From Litorimonas taeanensis (lineage in GTDB: Bacteria > Pseudomonadota > Alphaproteobacteria > Caulobacterales > Maricaulaceae), in contig NZ_RBII01000002.1 in assembly GCF_003634015.1 (NCBI RefSeq), positions 248,001 through 312,000 on the forward strand: a stretch of DNA of 64,000 nucleotides, read 5' to 3'. The position numbers and the translations under genes were made by a program. Positions 8,342 to 17,574 of this stretch are shown piece after piece. Below the pieces are notes generated by a model that did no database searches, was not told the origin of the DNA, and saw nothing but the letters and a program-made list of their open reading frames with translations. Numbering within the stretch: position 1 is the stretch's first letter; each line of letters starts with the position of its first letter.

Positions 8342-9277
8342 ATGTCTTCGGTGCTTTCCCTAAATGCCTCTTACTATGAAGCTTTAAAAAGGCTGACCTT
8401 AGAGCTTGCGGGTGTAAATTTAGGGTCGAACCATGCTTTTCTGGTGGAAACACGTCTCTCTGCTCTTGCCCGTAAAGAAGGCTTTGAGACCCTTGATGCT
8501 CTGGTAGATGAACTGTTTAAAACGGGGCATCCAAAATTAGCTATTCAAGTTGTGTCGGCCCTTTTAGAGCGCGATACTCGCTTTAATAATGACCCGCAAA
8601 GTTTCACGCGGTTTACCGATGAAGTTTTACCCAATTTATACCGCGTGCGGGGCGGCGGACACATACGCGTGCTCTCTTTTGGCTGCGCATCAGGACAAGA
8701 AGCCTATGGCATCGCAATGGCCTTTGAGCGAGCGCGTGACCAATATCCAAATCTCAGCCTCGATATTATGGGCGTGGATTATCCCTCAACCGCTTTGGAC
8801 AGAGCCAAGTCAGGACGTTACACGCATTTCGAAGTGCAGCGTGGTTTAGCAACAAGAGATCTGATTGATTTTTTCAACCCTGCTCCTGAGGCTCAGAGCA
8901 CTGATTGGATTATACGAGATCGCCTAAAGCAATATGTTCGTTTTGAGGATGTCCATCTTCTCTCTAATCTGGGAACTTTGCCCAAATTTCACGCCGTGTT
9001 ATTCCGCGGATCACTTCCGCATTATTCAGCAACGGCCCAATTGCGAGTCTTACGGGGGCTAGCCTCACTAGTCCTTCCACATGGATATCTTCTCCTCGGC
9101 ACAAACGAGACCCTAAATAACTTCAACTTTGGTTTTGATACGGTTGGAGAAGGGCCTGGGCTTTACCAGAAACGTGAAGAGATTGTTGAAGATATAGAAC
9201 CGATAGAAGACCCCAACATTAAAAAACCCAATGGCCGCAAGACCTTTTTGAGCACGTCACCTCAGAAATCAGCTTAA
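8342..9277 (+). CDS. Divergent CheR-type methyltransferase
   Basis: CheR enzymes methylate glutamates on chemoreceptors using S-adenosylmethionine. The N-terminal helical CheR domain (~10-65) and the AdoMet-binding loop FGCASGQEAYGIA (~115-127) are recognisable. The usual CRNVLIYF block, however, reads FRGSLPHY (~221-228), and the C-terminal tail is unusual. No chemoreceptor, CheA, CheW or CheB gene is in the window, so the substrate may not be a chemoreceptor. It is translated in step with the receiver upstream. SAM binding looks likely; activity on receptors is uncertain. Confidence 0.8.
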   Translation: MSSVLSLNASYYEALKRLTLELAGVNLGSNHAFLVETRLSALARKEGFETLDALVDELFKTGHPKLAIQVVSALLERDTRFNNDPQSFTRFTDEVLPNLYRVRGGGHIRVLSFGCASGQEAYGIAMAFERARDQYPNLSLDIMGVDYPSTALDRAKSGRYTHFEVQRGLATRDLIDFFNPAPEAQSTDWIIRDRLKQYVRFEDVHLLSNLGTLPKFHAVLFRGSLPHYSATAQLRVLRGLASLVLPHGYLLLGTNETLNNFNFGFDTVGEGPGLYQKREEIVEDIEPIEDPNIKKPNGRKTFLSTSPQKSA

Positions 9278-9373
9278 GCTACCCCCGTAAAACAATCTGT
9301 AGCGGTAGAAGAATAAGCTATTCTGCTCTCCTCAGTCATGACGGTTGACGAAGCCCCTTGAAAACGCCAAAAC

Positions 9374-9405
9374 GCGCGGCAAATAGAGCGGCCTTTTCGC
9401 CGCGC
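9374..9405 (+). promoter_or_regulatory. GC-rich inverted repeat in the pheS leader
   Basis: GCGCGGC (9374-9380) and GCCGCGC (9399-9405) form a perfect 7-bp stem with an 18-base loop, ending 25 bases before the pheS ATG. There is no T-run and no Phe-rich leader peptide, so classic attenuation is not supported. Its role, if any, is unknown. Confidence 0.35.
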
Positions 9406-9430
9406 CCAAAATGCCGAAAGACCCGCCACT

Positions 9431-10501
9431 ATGGCTGATATTAAGTCCGTAAAAACCAAAATAGCCGCTCAGATTGAAGCCGCGACTGACCTTCAAACCT
9501 TAGATGACATTCGCGTCTCTGCCCTAGGTAAAAAGGGCGAAGTCTCTCTGATGATGCGAGAGCTTGGCAAGATGAGTGTCGAAGAAAAGAAAGTTATGGG
9601 CCCGGCGCTTAACGGACTTAAGAATGATCTAAATGCCTTGGTAGACGCTAAAAAATCCGATCTAGAAAATGCGGCCCTAGAAGCGGCTCTCTCTTCAGAA
9701 ACGATGGACATGTCACTTCCGGTTCTTCGGCACCAAGGTACACTTCATCCTGTGCCGCAGGTTATGGAGGAAATGGCCGTTATTTTTTCTGATATGGGTT
9801 TCTCTGTTGCCGAAGGTCCAGACATTGAAGATGATTTCCACAACTTCACGGCTTTAAATTTCCCTCCTGGGCATCCGGCTCGTGATATGCACGATACCTT
9901 TTTTATGTCGGCAATAGAGGGTGAAGAAGAGAAAAAAGTGCTCCGCACTCACACATCGCCTGTACAAATTCGTACGATGATAAATCAAAAGCCGCCTATC
10001 CGTATCATCGCTCCGGGACGAACATATCGTTGCGATAGCGACCAAACCCATACGCCCATGTTCCATCAGGTTGAAGGCCTTGTCATCGATAAAGATATTC
10101 ATATGGGGCACTTAAAAGGTGTGCTTATGGATTTCATTAGCGCGTTTTTTGAAACTGATGTTGATGTACAATTTCGCCCACACCATTTCCCATTCACGGA
10201 ACCCTCTGCGGAAATGGATGTTCGGTATGAACGCGACGGCGCCGCTATTAAAATCGGACAAGGTGACAAATGGATGGAAATTTTGGGATGTGGCATGGTC
10301 CACCCGAATGTTCTACGCGCTTGCGGTCTGGACCCTGATGAATATCAGGGCTTCGCTTTCGGTATGGGCGTCGACCGCCTTGCCATGTTAAAATACGGCA
10401 TGCCTGACCTGCGCGACATGTTCGCCGCCGACACACGTTGGCTTGGCCATTACGGCTTTGACCCACTTCTTCAAGCTAACCTCGCGACGGGGCTTTCATA
10501 A
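9431..10501 (+). CDS. pheS: Phenylalanine-tRNA ligase alpha subunit
   Basis: Catalytic subunit of the alpha2-beta2 enzyme that charges tRNA-Phe. A coiled-coil N terminus (~1-90) is followed by the class II core. Motif 2 is visible as [18 protein letters not shown] (~197-214) and motif 3 as [20 protein letters not shown] (~310-329). At 356 aa it is the normal length. Its TAA overlaps the ATG of pheT by one base, so the two subunits are probably made in coupled amounts. Confidence 0.97.
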   Translation: MADIKSVKTKIAAQIEAATDLQTLDDIRVSALGKKGEVSLMMRELGKMSVEEKKVMGPALNGLKNDLNALVDAKKSDLENAALEAALSSETMDMSLPVLRHQGTLHPVPQVMEEMAVIFSDMGFSVAEGPDIEDDFHNFTALNFPPGHPARDMHDTFFMSAIEGEEEKKVLRTHTSPVQIRTMINQKPPIRIIAPGRTYRCDSDQTHTPMFHQVEGLVIDKDIHMGHLKGVLMDFISAFFETDVDVQFRPHHFPFTEPSAEMDVRYERDGAAIKIGQGDKWMEILGCGMVHPNVLRACGLDPDEYQGFAFGMGVDRLAMLKYGMPDLRDMFAADTRWLGHYGFDPLLQANLATGLS

Positions 10502-12897
10502 TGAAATTCACATTAAGCTGGCTTAAAAAGCACCTCGAAACGGATGCGACAATTGACGAAGTTGTCGAGGCGATGACCCTTGCCGGTCTCGAAGTCGAAG
10601 ACGTTGAAAACCCTGCCGAGAAGCTCTCTGAGTTTTCGATAGCCAAAGTCCTTACGGCCGAGAAGCACCCGGATGCTGATAAATTAAAAGTTTGCACTGT
10701 TGAAACCCGCGACGGCGTTAAACAAATTGTCTGCGGCGCACCAAATGCTCGGGCTGATATGACAGTGGCTTATGCTCCGCTTGGCGCTTATATTCCAGGT
10801 CTAGATTTTAGTCTTGATAAAAAGCCACGCAAAATTCGCGGCATTGAAAGCTCGGGCATGATGTGTTCTGGCAAAGAGCTTGAAATTGATGGTGAAGATG
10901 ATGGCATCATGGATTTACCGCAAGATTTGGCTATGGGTACGCCCCTCGCCGAAGCTTTGAACCTAGATGATCCCGTAATTGATTTCGAGGTTACCCCTAA
11001 CCGCCCTGACTGGCTTGGTGTGAATTCAATTGCACGCGACCTTGCAGCAGTTGGCCTTGGCAAATTGATAAGCCCTAATATTAACGCTTCAGATATTAAG
11101 TTTAAAAATCCGCAAACGATACGCATCGAAGACACAGACGGATGCCCTGCCTTTGCAGGCCGCGTTATTCGCGGGGTGAAAAATGGCCCCTCACCAAAAT
11201 GGTTACAAGACCAATTAAAAGCTATTGGATTACGGCCCATTTCAGCCTTGGTCGATATTACGAATTATATCACTTATGACCGCGCGCGCCCGCTTCATTT
11301 TTATGATATGGCCAAATTAAAAGGCGCAATAAATGTTCGCCGCGGCGCCGACGAGAGCTTCGACGCTTTAGACGATAAATCCTATACAGCCACAGAAGAT
11401 GATATTGTTATCACGGATGATAATGGCGTTTTAGGTCTTGGCGGAATTGTTGGGGGCACCACAACGGGCTGTGATGAAACGACAACAGAAATTTTGATTG
11501 AAAGCGCCTATTTTGACCCGCTGACCATTCGCCGTTCGGCTAAACGTCTTGGCGTGAATTCTGATGCTAAATATCGTTTTGAACGCGGTGTCGACACTGG
11601 TGGCCTTATAGATGGCGTCGAACTTGCCACGCAAATGGTCATCGATATTTGTGGCGGCGAAGCCAGTGATATTACAGTGGCAGGTGAAACACCTGCGCTA
11701 CCAGAGCCTATTGAATTTGACCCCATGCAAGTGACGCGTTTGACGAGCTTGAAACTCTCTGACGACACAATGGAAAAAATTCTGACAGATCTTGGGTTTT
11801 CTGTAAAACGTGAACCTCTATGGACGGTAACCGTCCCGAGCTTTCGCCGGGATGCATCTGAAGGTGCCGATTTAGTCGAAGAAATTGCTCGTATTCACGG
11901 CTTTCATAATCTGGAGGCCGTCAGTCTACCGCCCTTACCCGGTCGACGTGAACCCACAGCGACTCTTACCCAGAACCGTACACGCCTTGCAAGGCGGGCT
12001 CTAGCTTTACGTGGTTTATCAGAAGCCGTGACATGGTCTTTTGCCCTTGACGATCATGCGGCATTATTCGGCGGAGACGATGAAAGCCTACGCGTTGACA
12101 ATCCTATTTCTAGTGATTTGAACACGATGCGTCCAAGCGCATTAATCCACCTTTTACTCGCAGGACAACGCAATGCTGATAAAGGCTATCCTTCAGCAGC
12201 TCTATTTGAACTGGGCCCTGTCTTTTCAGGACAAAACCCTGATGACCAACGCTTATCCTTAGCAGGAGTGCGGCGCGTGGAAGCCAAGAGAGACTGGTCA
12301 GGCGTAGAAGAAATAACAGCCCTAACGGCTAAGGCTGATGTATTAGACGCTCTGGAGTCTATGGGCGCTGCAACGGGCAACCTTCAGCTCTTTGACGCCG
12401 TAGGGGATTATTGGCACCCTGGACGCTCTGCATCGCTCCGTATGGGGCCAAAGAATGTCTTGGCAAGTTTTGGTGAACTCCACCCTCGTGTTTTGAAAGC
12501 CATGGGTATTGAGAGCCGCATAGTGGCTTTTGAAATTTGGCCTGAAGCCATACCCGCACCACGTGCCAAAAAAGGAAAAAGCGTGTCCAAAGCTAAAACG
12601 GCTCTCTCGCTTTCTGACCTCATGCCTGTCACACGCGATTTTGCTTTTATTGTGCCAGAAGCAATAGCGGCCAATGACGTATTACGCGCGGCCAAAAGTG
12701 CGGACAAAGCGCTGATTTCTGATGTTACTTTATTTGATGTCTACCAAGGTAAAGGCGTCGAGGATGGTCATAAGTCACTCGCGATTGAAGTGACCCTTTC
12801 CCCTAAAGACGCGACCCTTACGGATAAAGAAATTGAAGCCATCAGTGACAAAGTCATTTCGAATGCAATGAAAGTTGGCGCGCGCTTACGTAGCTAA
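10501..12897 (+). CDS. pheT: Phenylalanine-tRNA ligase beta subunit
   Basis: Non-catalytic but essential partner of PheS, with tRNA-binding and editing functions. Domains in order: an EMAP/OB tRNA-binding domain (~40-150), B3/B4 editing region (~210-380), B5 (~400-470), a catalytic-like core, and the C-terminal FDX-ACB domain (~705-798). A short Lys/Ala-rich linker (AKKGKSVSKAKT, ~688-699) sits before the FDX-ACB domain. The length of 798 aa is normal. The start overlaps the pheS stop (TAATG). Confidence 0.97.
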   Translation: MKFTLSWLKKHLETDATIDEVVEAMTLAGLEVEDVENPAEKLSEFSIAKVLTAEKHPDADKLKVCTVETRDGVKQIVCGAPNARADMTVAYAPLGAYIPGLDFSLDKKPRKIRGIESSGMMCSGKELEIDGEDDGIMDLPQDLAMGTPLAEALNLDDPVIDFEVTPNRPDWLGVNSIARDLAAVGLGKLISPNINASDIKFKNPQTIRIEDTDGCPAFAGRVIRGVKNGPSPKWLQDQLKAIGLRPISALVDITNYITYDRARPLHFYDMAKLKGAINVRRGADESFDALDDKSYTATEDDIVITDDNGVLGLGGIVGGTTTGCDETTTEILIESAYFDPLTIRRSAKRLGVNSDAKYRFERGVDTGGLIDGVELATQMVIDICGGEASDITVAGETPALPEPIEFDPMQVTRLTSLKLSDDTMEKILTDLGFSVKREPLWTVTVPSFRRDASEGADLVEEIARIHGFHNLEAVSLPPLPGRREPTATLTQNRTRLARRALALRGLSEAVTWSFALDDHAALFGGDDESLRVDNPISSDLNTMRPSALIHLLLAGQRNADKGYPSAALFELGPVFSGQNPDDQRLSLAGVRRVEAKRDWSGVEEITALTAKADVLDALESMGAATGNLQLFDAVGDYWHPGRSASLRMGPKNVLASFGELHPRVLKAMGIESRIVAFEIWPEAIPAPRAKKGKSVSKAKTALSLSDLMPVTRDFAFIVPEAIAANDVLRAAKSADKALISDVTLFDVYQGKGVEDGHKSLAIEVTLSPKDATLTDKEIEAISDKVISNAMKVGARLRS

Positions 12898-12958
12898 GCC
12901 TCGTCACATAACTGTGACTGGCGCGGCCAATAGATACTTATAAAATGACCGTAAATCA

Positions 12959-12981
12959 CCTCCTATTTGGAGCATAGGAGG
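12959..12981 (+). promoter_or_regulatory. Hairpin that buries the ribosome-binding site of the acyltransferase gene
   Basis: CCTCCTAT (12959-12966) and ATAGGAGG (12974-12981) are perfect complements across the 7-base loop TTGGAGC. The right arm contains the complete Shine-Dalgarno AGGAGG, 10 bases before the GTG start at 12992. In RNA the ribosome site would be fully paired. This could act as a thermosensor or a protein/RNA-controlled translation switch; function is inferred from structure only. A second hairpin (GTCACA/TGTGAC, 12903-12918) lies upstream. Confidence 0.6.
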
Positions 12982-12991
12982 GTTTCCCCGC

Positions 12992-13645
12992 GTGAAGTAT
13001 AACAACTCAATTGTGAACGATAATGTCCCTCGTATGGGTAATGCCGTAACGCGTGCTATCGGCAGCGGCCTCTTAAATCTATTAGGCTGGAAAGTCGAAG
13101 GCGCCCTACCCAATGTACCTAAGGTCATATTGTTAGGAGAGCCTCATACATCAAATTGGGATTTCATTTTAATTATGATGGCGGCGCAATCTGTCGGATT
13201 TCGAATGTCTTATTTAATGAAGAAAGAAGCCTTCTCTTGGCCACTCGGCGGTTTCTTTCGTTGGATGGGTGGTATCCCTATTGAGCGACAGAAAGGCAAA
13301 GACGCCATTGCCGCTATCGAAAATATTTTACAAAAATCAGATAATATTTTTCTGGCTATAACCCCCAGTGGGAGCCGCAGTCCTAAAGAGAGCTTTAAAA
13401 CGGGATATCTTCGCTTGGCTCATGCAACGGATACCCCCTTATTTATCATCGGGCTGCATGCGCCAACAAAGTCAATCATTCTTGATCAATTAATTGATGC
13501 AACTGGGCCTCTAAAGACGCAGAACAAGTCGATTAAACATTATATCGATGCCAATTATCGCGGGATAAAACCCCATAATCAAAGCCCTAATCCTTTACCC
13601 AAGAAAAAAACAAATACAGTCATTGGTCAGCGTATACCAAGTTAA
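12992..13645 (+). CDS. Lysophospholipid acyltransferase family protein
   Basis: Glycerolipid acyltransferase (PlsC/LPLAT superfamily), which would move an acyl chain to a lysophospholipid or related acceptor at the inner membrane. The catalytic HX4D motif is HTSNWD near residue 52. The block GGIPIER (~92-98) and the segment AITPSGSRSP (~125-134) match the substrate-binding motifs of the family. The start is GTG, chosen because AGGAGG lies 10 bases upstream. At 217 aa it is compact. Its ribosome-binding site is enclosed in a perfect hairpin, so translation may be regulated. The acceptor is unknown. Confidence 0.8.
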   Translation: MKYNNSIVNDNVPRMGNAVTRAIGSGLLNLLGWKVEGALPNVPKVILLGEPHTSNWDFILIMMAAQSVGFRMSYLMKKEAFSWPLGGFFRWMGGIPIERQKGKDAIAAIENILQKSDNIFLAITPSGSRSPKESFKTGYLRLAHATDTPLFIIGLHAPTKSIILDQLIDATGPLKTQNKSIKHYIDANYRGIKPHNQSPNPLPKKKTNTVIGQRIPS

Positions 13646-13821
13646 AGAAGCTCTCGCTCTAGCCCTCAGAAAATGACTTGAGGTCTCGTAAAATTAGGCT
13701 ATTGAAATTTAAGGCCAACACTTAATTCAGAGTGAGAGACATGAATAAGTAAATCGAACTATTTTTCGATTATTTCTCCCATCTTCCTGAGGTGGTTTCT
13801 TTCTTACATTTTGGATTCTTC

Positions 13822-14607
13822 ATGAAACGCTTAAACAACAAAATCTGTCTCGTAACAGGTGCAGCCCGCGGTATTGGCGCGGCCATCGCAGCCGCCTTTA
13901 AAGACGAAGGCGCAAAAGTTATATTAACGGATAAAAATCTGAGGACTTTACACGCTACCGCATCAGATCTCAGCATGGAATTTCACGAGCTCGACGTCGA
14001 AAATGAAGAACATTGGGAAAGGCTATCACAGCTATACCCCCAAATTGACGTACTCGTTAACAATGCTGGTATTACAGGGTTCGAAGATAGTCACGCCTCT
14101 CAGGACCCCGAAAATTCAACCCTTGAGGATTGGAAACGCGTTCACCGGGTGAATTTAGACGGAACATTCTTAGGGTGTCGATATGCTATTCGAGCGATGC
14201 GTAAAAAGGGCCAAGGGTCTATCATCAATATTTCTTCACGTTCTGGACTTGTTGGTATTCCGCAAGCCGCGGCTTATGCTTCTTCGAAAGCGGCCATACG
14301 CAACCACACGAAAACGGTGGCCCTCTATTGCGCAGAACAGGGCCTTAATATCCGATGCAACTCCATCCACCCTGCCGCCATTTTAACGCCCATGTGGGAA
14401 CCAATGTTAGGTGATGGCCCTGACAGAGAAACACGAATGGAAACTATTGTTGCAGACACGCCGGCGCGTCGGTTTGGTCAACCTAAAGAAGTTGCCGCTT
14501 TAGCCGTGCTTCTCGCCTCCGACGAAGCCGCCTATATCACAGGCACCGAAATGACAATTGATGGGGGTTTGCTCGCGGGTTCAATCGCCAGCCCAGCGCG
14601 GGATTAA
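13822..14607 (+). CDS. SDR-family oxidoreductase
   Basis: NAD(P)-dependent short-chain dehydrogenase/reductase of the classical type. It has the cofactor motif TGAARGIG (~10-17), NNAG (~83-86), and catalytic Ser/Tyr/Lys in ISSRSG and YASSKAA (Y ~149, K ~153). The C terminus [11 protein letters not shown] is typical of classical SDRs such as 3-hydroxyacyl or cyclohexanol/sterol-type dehydrogenases. The substrate cannot be read from the sequence. I start at ATG 13822; an in-frame GTG at 13792 would add 10 residues. A strong terminator follows. Confidence 0.88.
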   Translation: MKRLNNKICLVTGAARGIGAAIAAAFKDEGAKVILTDKNLRTLHATASDLSMEFHELDVENEEHWERLSQLYPQIDVLVNNAGITGFEDSHASQDPENSTLEDWKRVHRVNLDGTFLGCRYAIRAMRKKGQGSIINISSRSGLVGIPQAAAYASSKAAIRNHTKTVALYCAEQGLNIRCNSIHPAAILTPMWEPMLGDGPDRETRMETIVADTPARRFGQPKEVAALAVLLASDEAAYITGTEMTIDGGLLAGSIASPARD

Positions 14608-14650
14608 AGAGGAAAAGACACAGGAGTGAAACTCCTCCCTTCCCTCTTTT
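14606..14650 (+). terminator. Two-tier hairpin terminator after the SDR gene
   Basis: An inner perfect stem AGGAGT/ACTCCT with a GAA loop (14622-14636) is enclosed by an outer stem AAAGAGG/CCTCTTT (14606-14612 and 14643-14649) ending in a short T-run. It begins at the SDR stop codon. Confidence 0.65.
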
Positions 14651-14675
14651 GCTGTTCTGTGACAAAAGAACAAAT

Positions 14676-15824
14676 ATGGAACCTATCATTCGCTACTCTG
14701 GTTTAGAACTTACATTTGTGGAAATCATTCTGGGTGTAGCTTTGCTCTTACTCGGTGCTTTTTTCGCCCTTCTTTTCGGTGGGCGACGTAAAGACCCAGA
14801 AGCTGCTGCATTAGCAGCCCAAATGCGTGAAAAACTCAGCGAGATGCAATCCCAACAAGGCGAGTTACAGGGACGTATCGCTCAATTTGCAGAAGATAGC
14901 GCACAGCGTGATGATTTGTTTCGGCAAAGTCTGGACGAACGTTTATCCAAAGTTTCTGAACGCGTCGGTCAATCTATCGTTCAAACCCAAGAGCGTAATT
15001 CCGCTAATTTAAAACAATTACACGAACGGCTCGCACTCATCGATCGCGCCCAGAAAAACATAGAAACCCTTTCTGGCGAAGTTTCAGGCTTGCAATCACT
15101 TCTCTCAAACAAGCAAGCACGCGGCGCGTTTGGCGAAAAACAAATGCAGGATTTGATAGAAAGCTATTTACCGCCTAACGCTTTTTCCTTTCAGCACACA
15201 CTATCAAACGGGAAACGGGTGGATGCTCTTATTCATTTACCTGGCGAACAGGGCGATGTGGCTATTGATTCCAAATTCCCTATGGAAGCCTGGCGGCGCC
15301 TAACAACGGCAGAGAATACCGATCAAGAGACGACAGCCAAACGTGCCTTTGCCGCTGATGTGACCCGGCATATTAAAGACATTGCCAGTAAATACCTCAT
15401 TTTTGGGGAAACACATGATATCGCCATGTTATTCTTGCCCAGTGAGGCTGTTTACGCAGAGTTACACACCCATTTCCCGCAAGTCGTCGAATTCGGGTTC
15501 AAAGAAAAAGTGATGATTGTGTCGCCCACGACTTTTATGGCAACACTTCATACTATGCGGGCCGTTATGCGCGACGCCGCTATGCGCGAGCAAGCCCATA
15601 TCTTACAGCGTGAAGTCGGCTTGATGGCCAAAGATGTCACCTTGCTCGATGACCGCGTCGCCAAGTTGCAAAGTCATTTTAATCAAAGCACAGAAGACCT
15701 TCGTAAGATACGGATTTCCACTGAAAAAATTACAAAACGTGCTGACAAAATAGAAAGCCTAGATGTTGAAGAACGCGAAAGCGCGGCCAACAATATCGCT
15801 GAGTTCCGCAAGCCAACGGGATAA
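14676..15824 (+). CDS. rmuC: DNA recombination protein RmuC homologue
   Basis: RmuC-family protein, thought to limit inversions and act in DNA repair through a PD-(D/E)XK-like nuclease domain. One N-terminal membrane anchor (~8-30) is followed by a long coiled coil (~45-145). The conserved core contains GAFGEKQMQDLIESYLP and DVAIDSKFPMEAW, the latter with the nuclease-like D-x-K residues. A second helical stretch closes the protein. The ATG at 14676 is preferred over a TTG 27 bases earlier that lies within the terminator stem. The next gene begins 6 bases after the stop. Confidence 0.92.
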   Translation: MEPIIRYSGLELTFVEIILGVALLLLGAFFALLFGGRRKDPEAAALAAQMREKLSEMQSQQGELQGRIAQFAEDSAQRDDLFRQSLDERLSKVSERVGQSIVQTQERNSANLKQLHERLALIDRAQKNIETLSGEVSGLQSLLSNKQARGAFGEKQMQDLIESYLPPNAFSFQHTLSNGKRVDALIHLPGEQGDVAIDSKFPMEAWRRLTTAENTDQETTAKRAFAADVTRHIKDIASKYLIFGETHDIAMLFLPSEAVYAELHTHFPQVVEFGFKEKVMIVSPTTFMATLHTMRAVMRDAAMREQAHILQREVGLMAKDVTLLDDRVAKLQSHFNQSTEDLRKIRISTEKITKRADKIESLDVEERESAANNIAEFRKPTG

Positions 15825-15830
15825 AATCAC

Positions 15831-16190
15831 ATGATAAAAAAACCTAAGAATCCCATCTGGTATGGTGGAAGGTTATTTCGCCCTGTCACAACAAATGGAG
15901 CTTCTGAAACAACATCAGAGACTATTTTCAAATATGAACAGAAATTCGATCTTGTAACCGGAACCTACTCAGGCGGAGAAATAGAATTCGGACAGTTAAT
16001 TGCGACTATACAGCCTAATGGAAATCTCGACATGCGTTATCAACACCGCAATAAAAGTGGAGAGTTAATGACCGGACATTGTCATTCCGTTCCAGAAATT
16101 ATGCCTGATGGAAAAATGCGCTTACATGAAACTTGGCAATGGACCTGCCAAGATAACAGTCATGGAACATCCATTTTAGAAGAAATTTAG
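15831..16190 (+). CDS. Small conserved protein of unknown function
   Basis: A 119-aa cytosolic protein predicted to be mostly beta-strand, with motifs TYSGGEI, MRYQH, GELMTGHCHS and LHETWQW. I recall relatives from many bacteria; some databases label them 'n-acetylglutamate synthase', but no GNAT acyl-CoA motif is visible and I would not transfer that name. The fold suggests a small lipocalin-like or beta-sandwich binding domain, which is inference. It directly follows rmuC on the same strand. Confidence 0.75.
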   Translation: MIKKPKNPIWYGGRLFRPVTTNGASETTSETIFKYEQKFDLVTGTYSGGEIEFGQLIATIQPNGNLDMRYQHRNKSGELMTGHCHSVPEIMPDGKMRLHETWQWTCQDNSHGTSILEEI

Positions 16191-16194
16191 GGTA

Positions 16195-16836
16195 TCAACT
16201 CGGCAACTTAAATTCGTTATGCTCTGCGCTATGGCTCACAATGTCGATTAAAGTCTTCAGCAAAACAAGTAAAACGAGCGCCAATATTGGCGCTCCGAAA
16301 GCTTGCACCAAGGCACCACCGAACATGATAACAATATGCATAATAAAGACGCGTCCATAAGGGATAAACATCTGTGTATTGGCCGACCGCATTTTATACT
16401 CCGCTTTCCCATAAAAATTGCGAAACATGGAAAAGAGATGACTTACCATTAATCCGATGACTGAAACCGCTAGGCCTTGAGCGGAAATAATCTCCGCAAT
16501 TAAATCAGAAAGAGGGGGAATCGAATTAAAAAACGCATCCAAAAATGTGTAATGTCCAAATGAAAACACACCGTAATGAACAGAAAAGAAAACACAGAGA
16601 AACAATTTTCCACCTAAGCTTGGCGGTTGCTTCGCAGCGTTTTCATCATCGCCTTGGCAGGACAAGATTTTAGGAATATTTAATATGCCAATAACGATGC
16701 TCTCTAACCAATAGAGTAATAATAGCGTTCCCGTATCCCAGCCAAAAAGAAAAACGCCTAAAACAGGCAAAAGATTCATCACAACAAGGAAGAATATAGC
16801 GGGAGTGAAATTTATCTGACGCCCTACAACTGACAT
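16195..16836 (-). CDS. DUF6498-type membrane protein
   Basis: Inner-membrane protein of 213 aa with about five hydrophobic segments. The N-terminal pattern, with GWDTGTLLLLYWLESIVIG (~33-51), matches proteins now grouped as DUF6498, of unknown function. A GGGGGA stands just before its ATG. It is the last gene of the minus-strand run ffs-dnaX-ebfC-recR, 26 bases after recR, so it is probably transcribed with them. There is no evidence of a shared role. Confidence 0.75.
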   Translation of the reverse strand: MSVVGRQINFTPAIFFLVVMNLLPVLGVFLFGWDTGTLLLLYWLESIVIGILNIPKILSCQGDDENAAKQPPSLGGKLFLCVFFSVHYGVFSFGHYTFLDAFFNSIPPLSDLIAEIISAQGLAVSVIGLMVSHLFSMFRNFYGKAEYKMRSANTQMFIPYGRVFIMHIVIMFGGALVQAFGAPILALVLLVLLKTLIDIVSHSAEHNEFKLPS

Positions 16837-16862
16837 GTTGTCCCCCTATTCGATAATTTGCC

Positions 16863-17468
16863 TTAAAAAGGCCGACGGCTCTTCATCGCAGCAGAAATCG
16901 TTCCATCATCTAGATAATCTAGTTCCCCTCCCACAGGGACGCCATGCGCAAGGCGTGAAACTTGGACATTCGCTTTCGCTAAATGATCCGTTATATAATG
17001 CGCCGTAGTTTGCCCATCCACAGTGGCATTCATAGCCAAAATAACTTCTTTCACATCCTCATGCGAAGCACGATCAATCAAAGAGGCAATATTTAAATCT
17101 TCTGGCCGGATACCATCAAGCGCAGATAACGTACCCCCCAAAATATGATAACGCCCCCGAAAGGCGCCGGCTCTTTCCATCGCCCATAAATCAGCCACAT
17201 CTTGCACGACGCATAATGTCGTTATGTCTCTCCCGGGCGCCGTACATATATGGCAGGGGTTTTGCGCATCTACATTACCGCATATTTGGCATGTCGAAAT
17301 CCTGTCGGCGGCTTCGCCCAGAGCCAACGCCAACGGCCGCATTAAGGCATTAGGTTTTTTCAATAAATCAAGAGCCGCTCTACGAGCCGAACGCGGTCCC
17401 AAGCCAGGCAGCTTGGCCAGTAGCGCTATCAGGCGTTCAATTTCTGGGCTGACATTTAAGCCTGACAT
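16863..17468 (-). CDS. recR: Recombination mediator protein RecR
   Basis: RecR works with RecO (and RecF) to load RecA on gapped DNA. The 201 aa contain an N-terminal helix-hairpin-helix ([11 protein letters not shown], ~19-29), a C4 zinc finger ([16 protein letters not shown], ~57-72) and a Toprim domain (~80-175) with the acidic motif. It follows ebfC, the near-universal dnaX-ebfC-recR order. The 106-base gap to ebfC contains a 7-bp hairpin, so the genes may not be tightly coupled. Confidence 0.96.
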   Translation of the reverse strand: MSGLNVSPEIERLIALLAKLPGLGPRSARRAALDLLKKPNALMRPLALALGEAADRISTCQICGNVDAQNPCHICTAPGRDITTLCVVQDVADLWAMERAGAFRGRYHILGGTLSALDGIRPEDLNIASLIDRASHEDVKEVILAMNATVDGQTTAHYITDHLAKANVQVSRLAHGVPVGGELDYLDDGTISAAMKSRRPF

Positions 17469-17494
17469 ACGATTCCTTGAAAGACGTAAAATTG

Positions 17495-17511
17495 ATTCTC
17501 TAGCAGAGAAT
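17495..17511 (-). promoter_or_regulatory. Small hairpin between ebfC and recR
   Basis: ATTCTCT and AGAGAAT form a perfect 7-bp stem with a 3-base loop in the 106-base gap. On the transcribed strand it is followed by CAATTTT, so it could weakly attenuate or simply be a processing or stability element. Confidence 0.3.
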
Positions 17512-17574
17512 AATGCGTCTCTCCTTTATGTTCTATGGGGGCCGACTTTATGGATGCAGCAATAATTATGTGCC

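Noticed and set aside
9339-9362. Seven-codon frame in the pheS leader as an attenuation peptide
   Set aside because: It contains no Phe codons and has no terminator/antiterminator pair after it.
10788-11240. 150-codon open frame on the minus strand within pheT
   Set aside because: It lies wholly opposite a well-conserved tRNA ligase gene, with low-complexity composition typical of antisense frames and no ribosome site.
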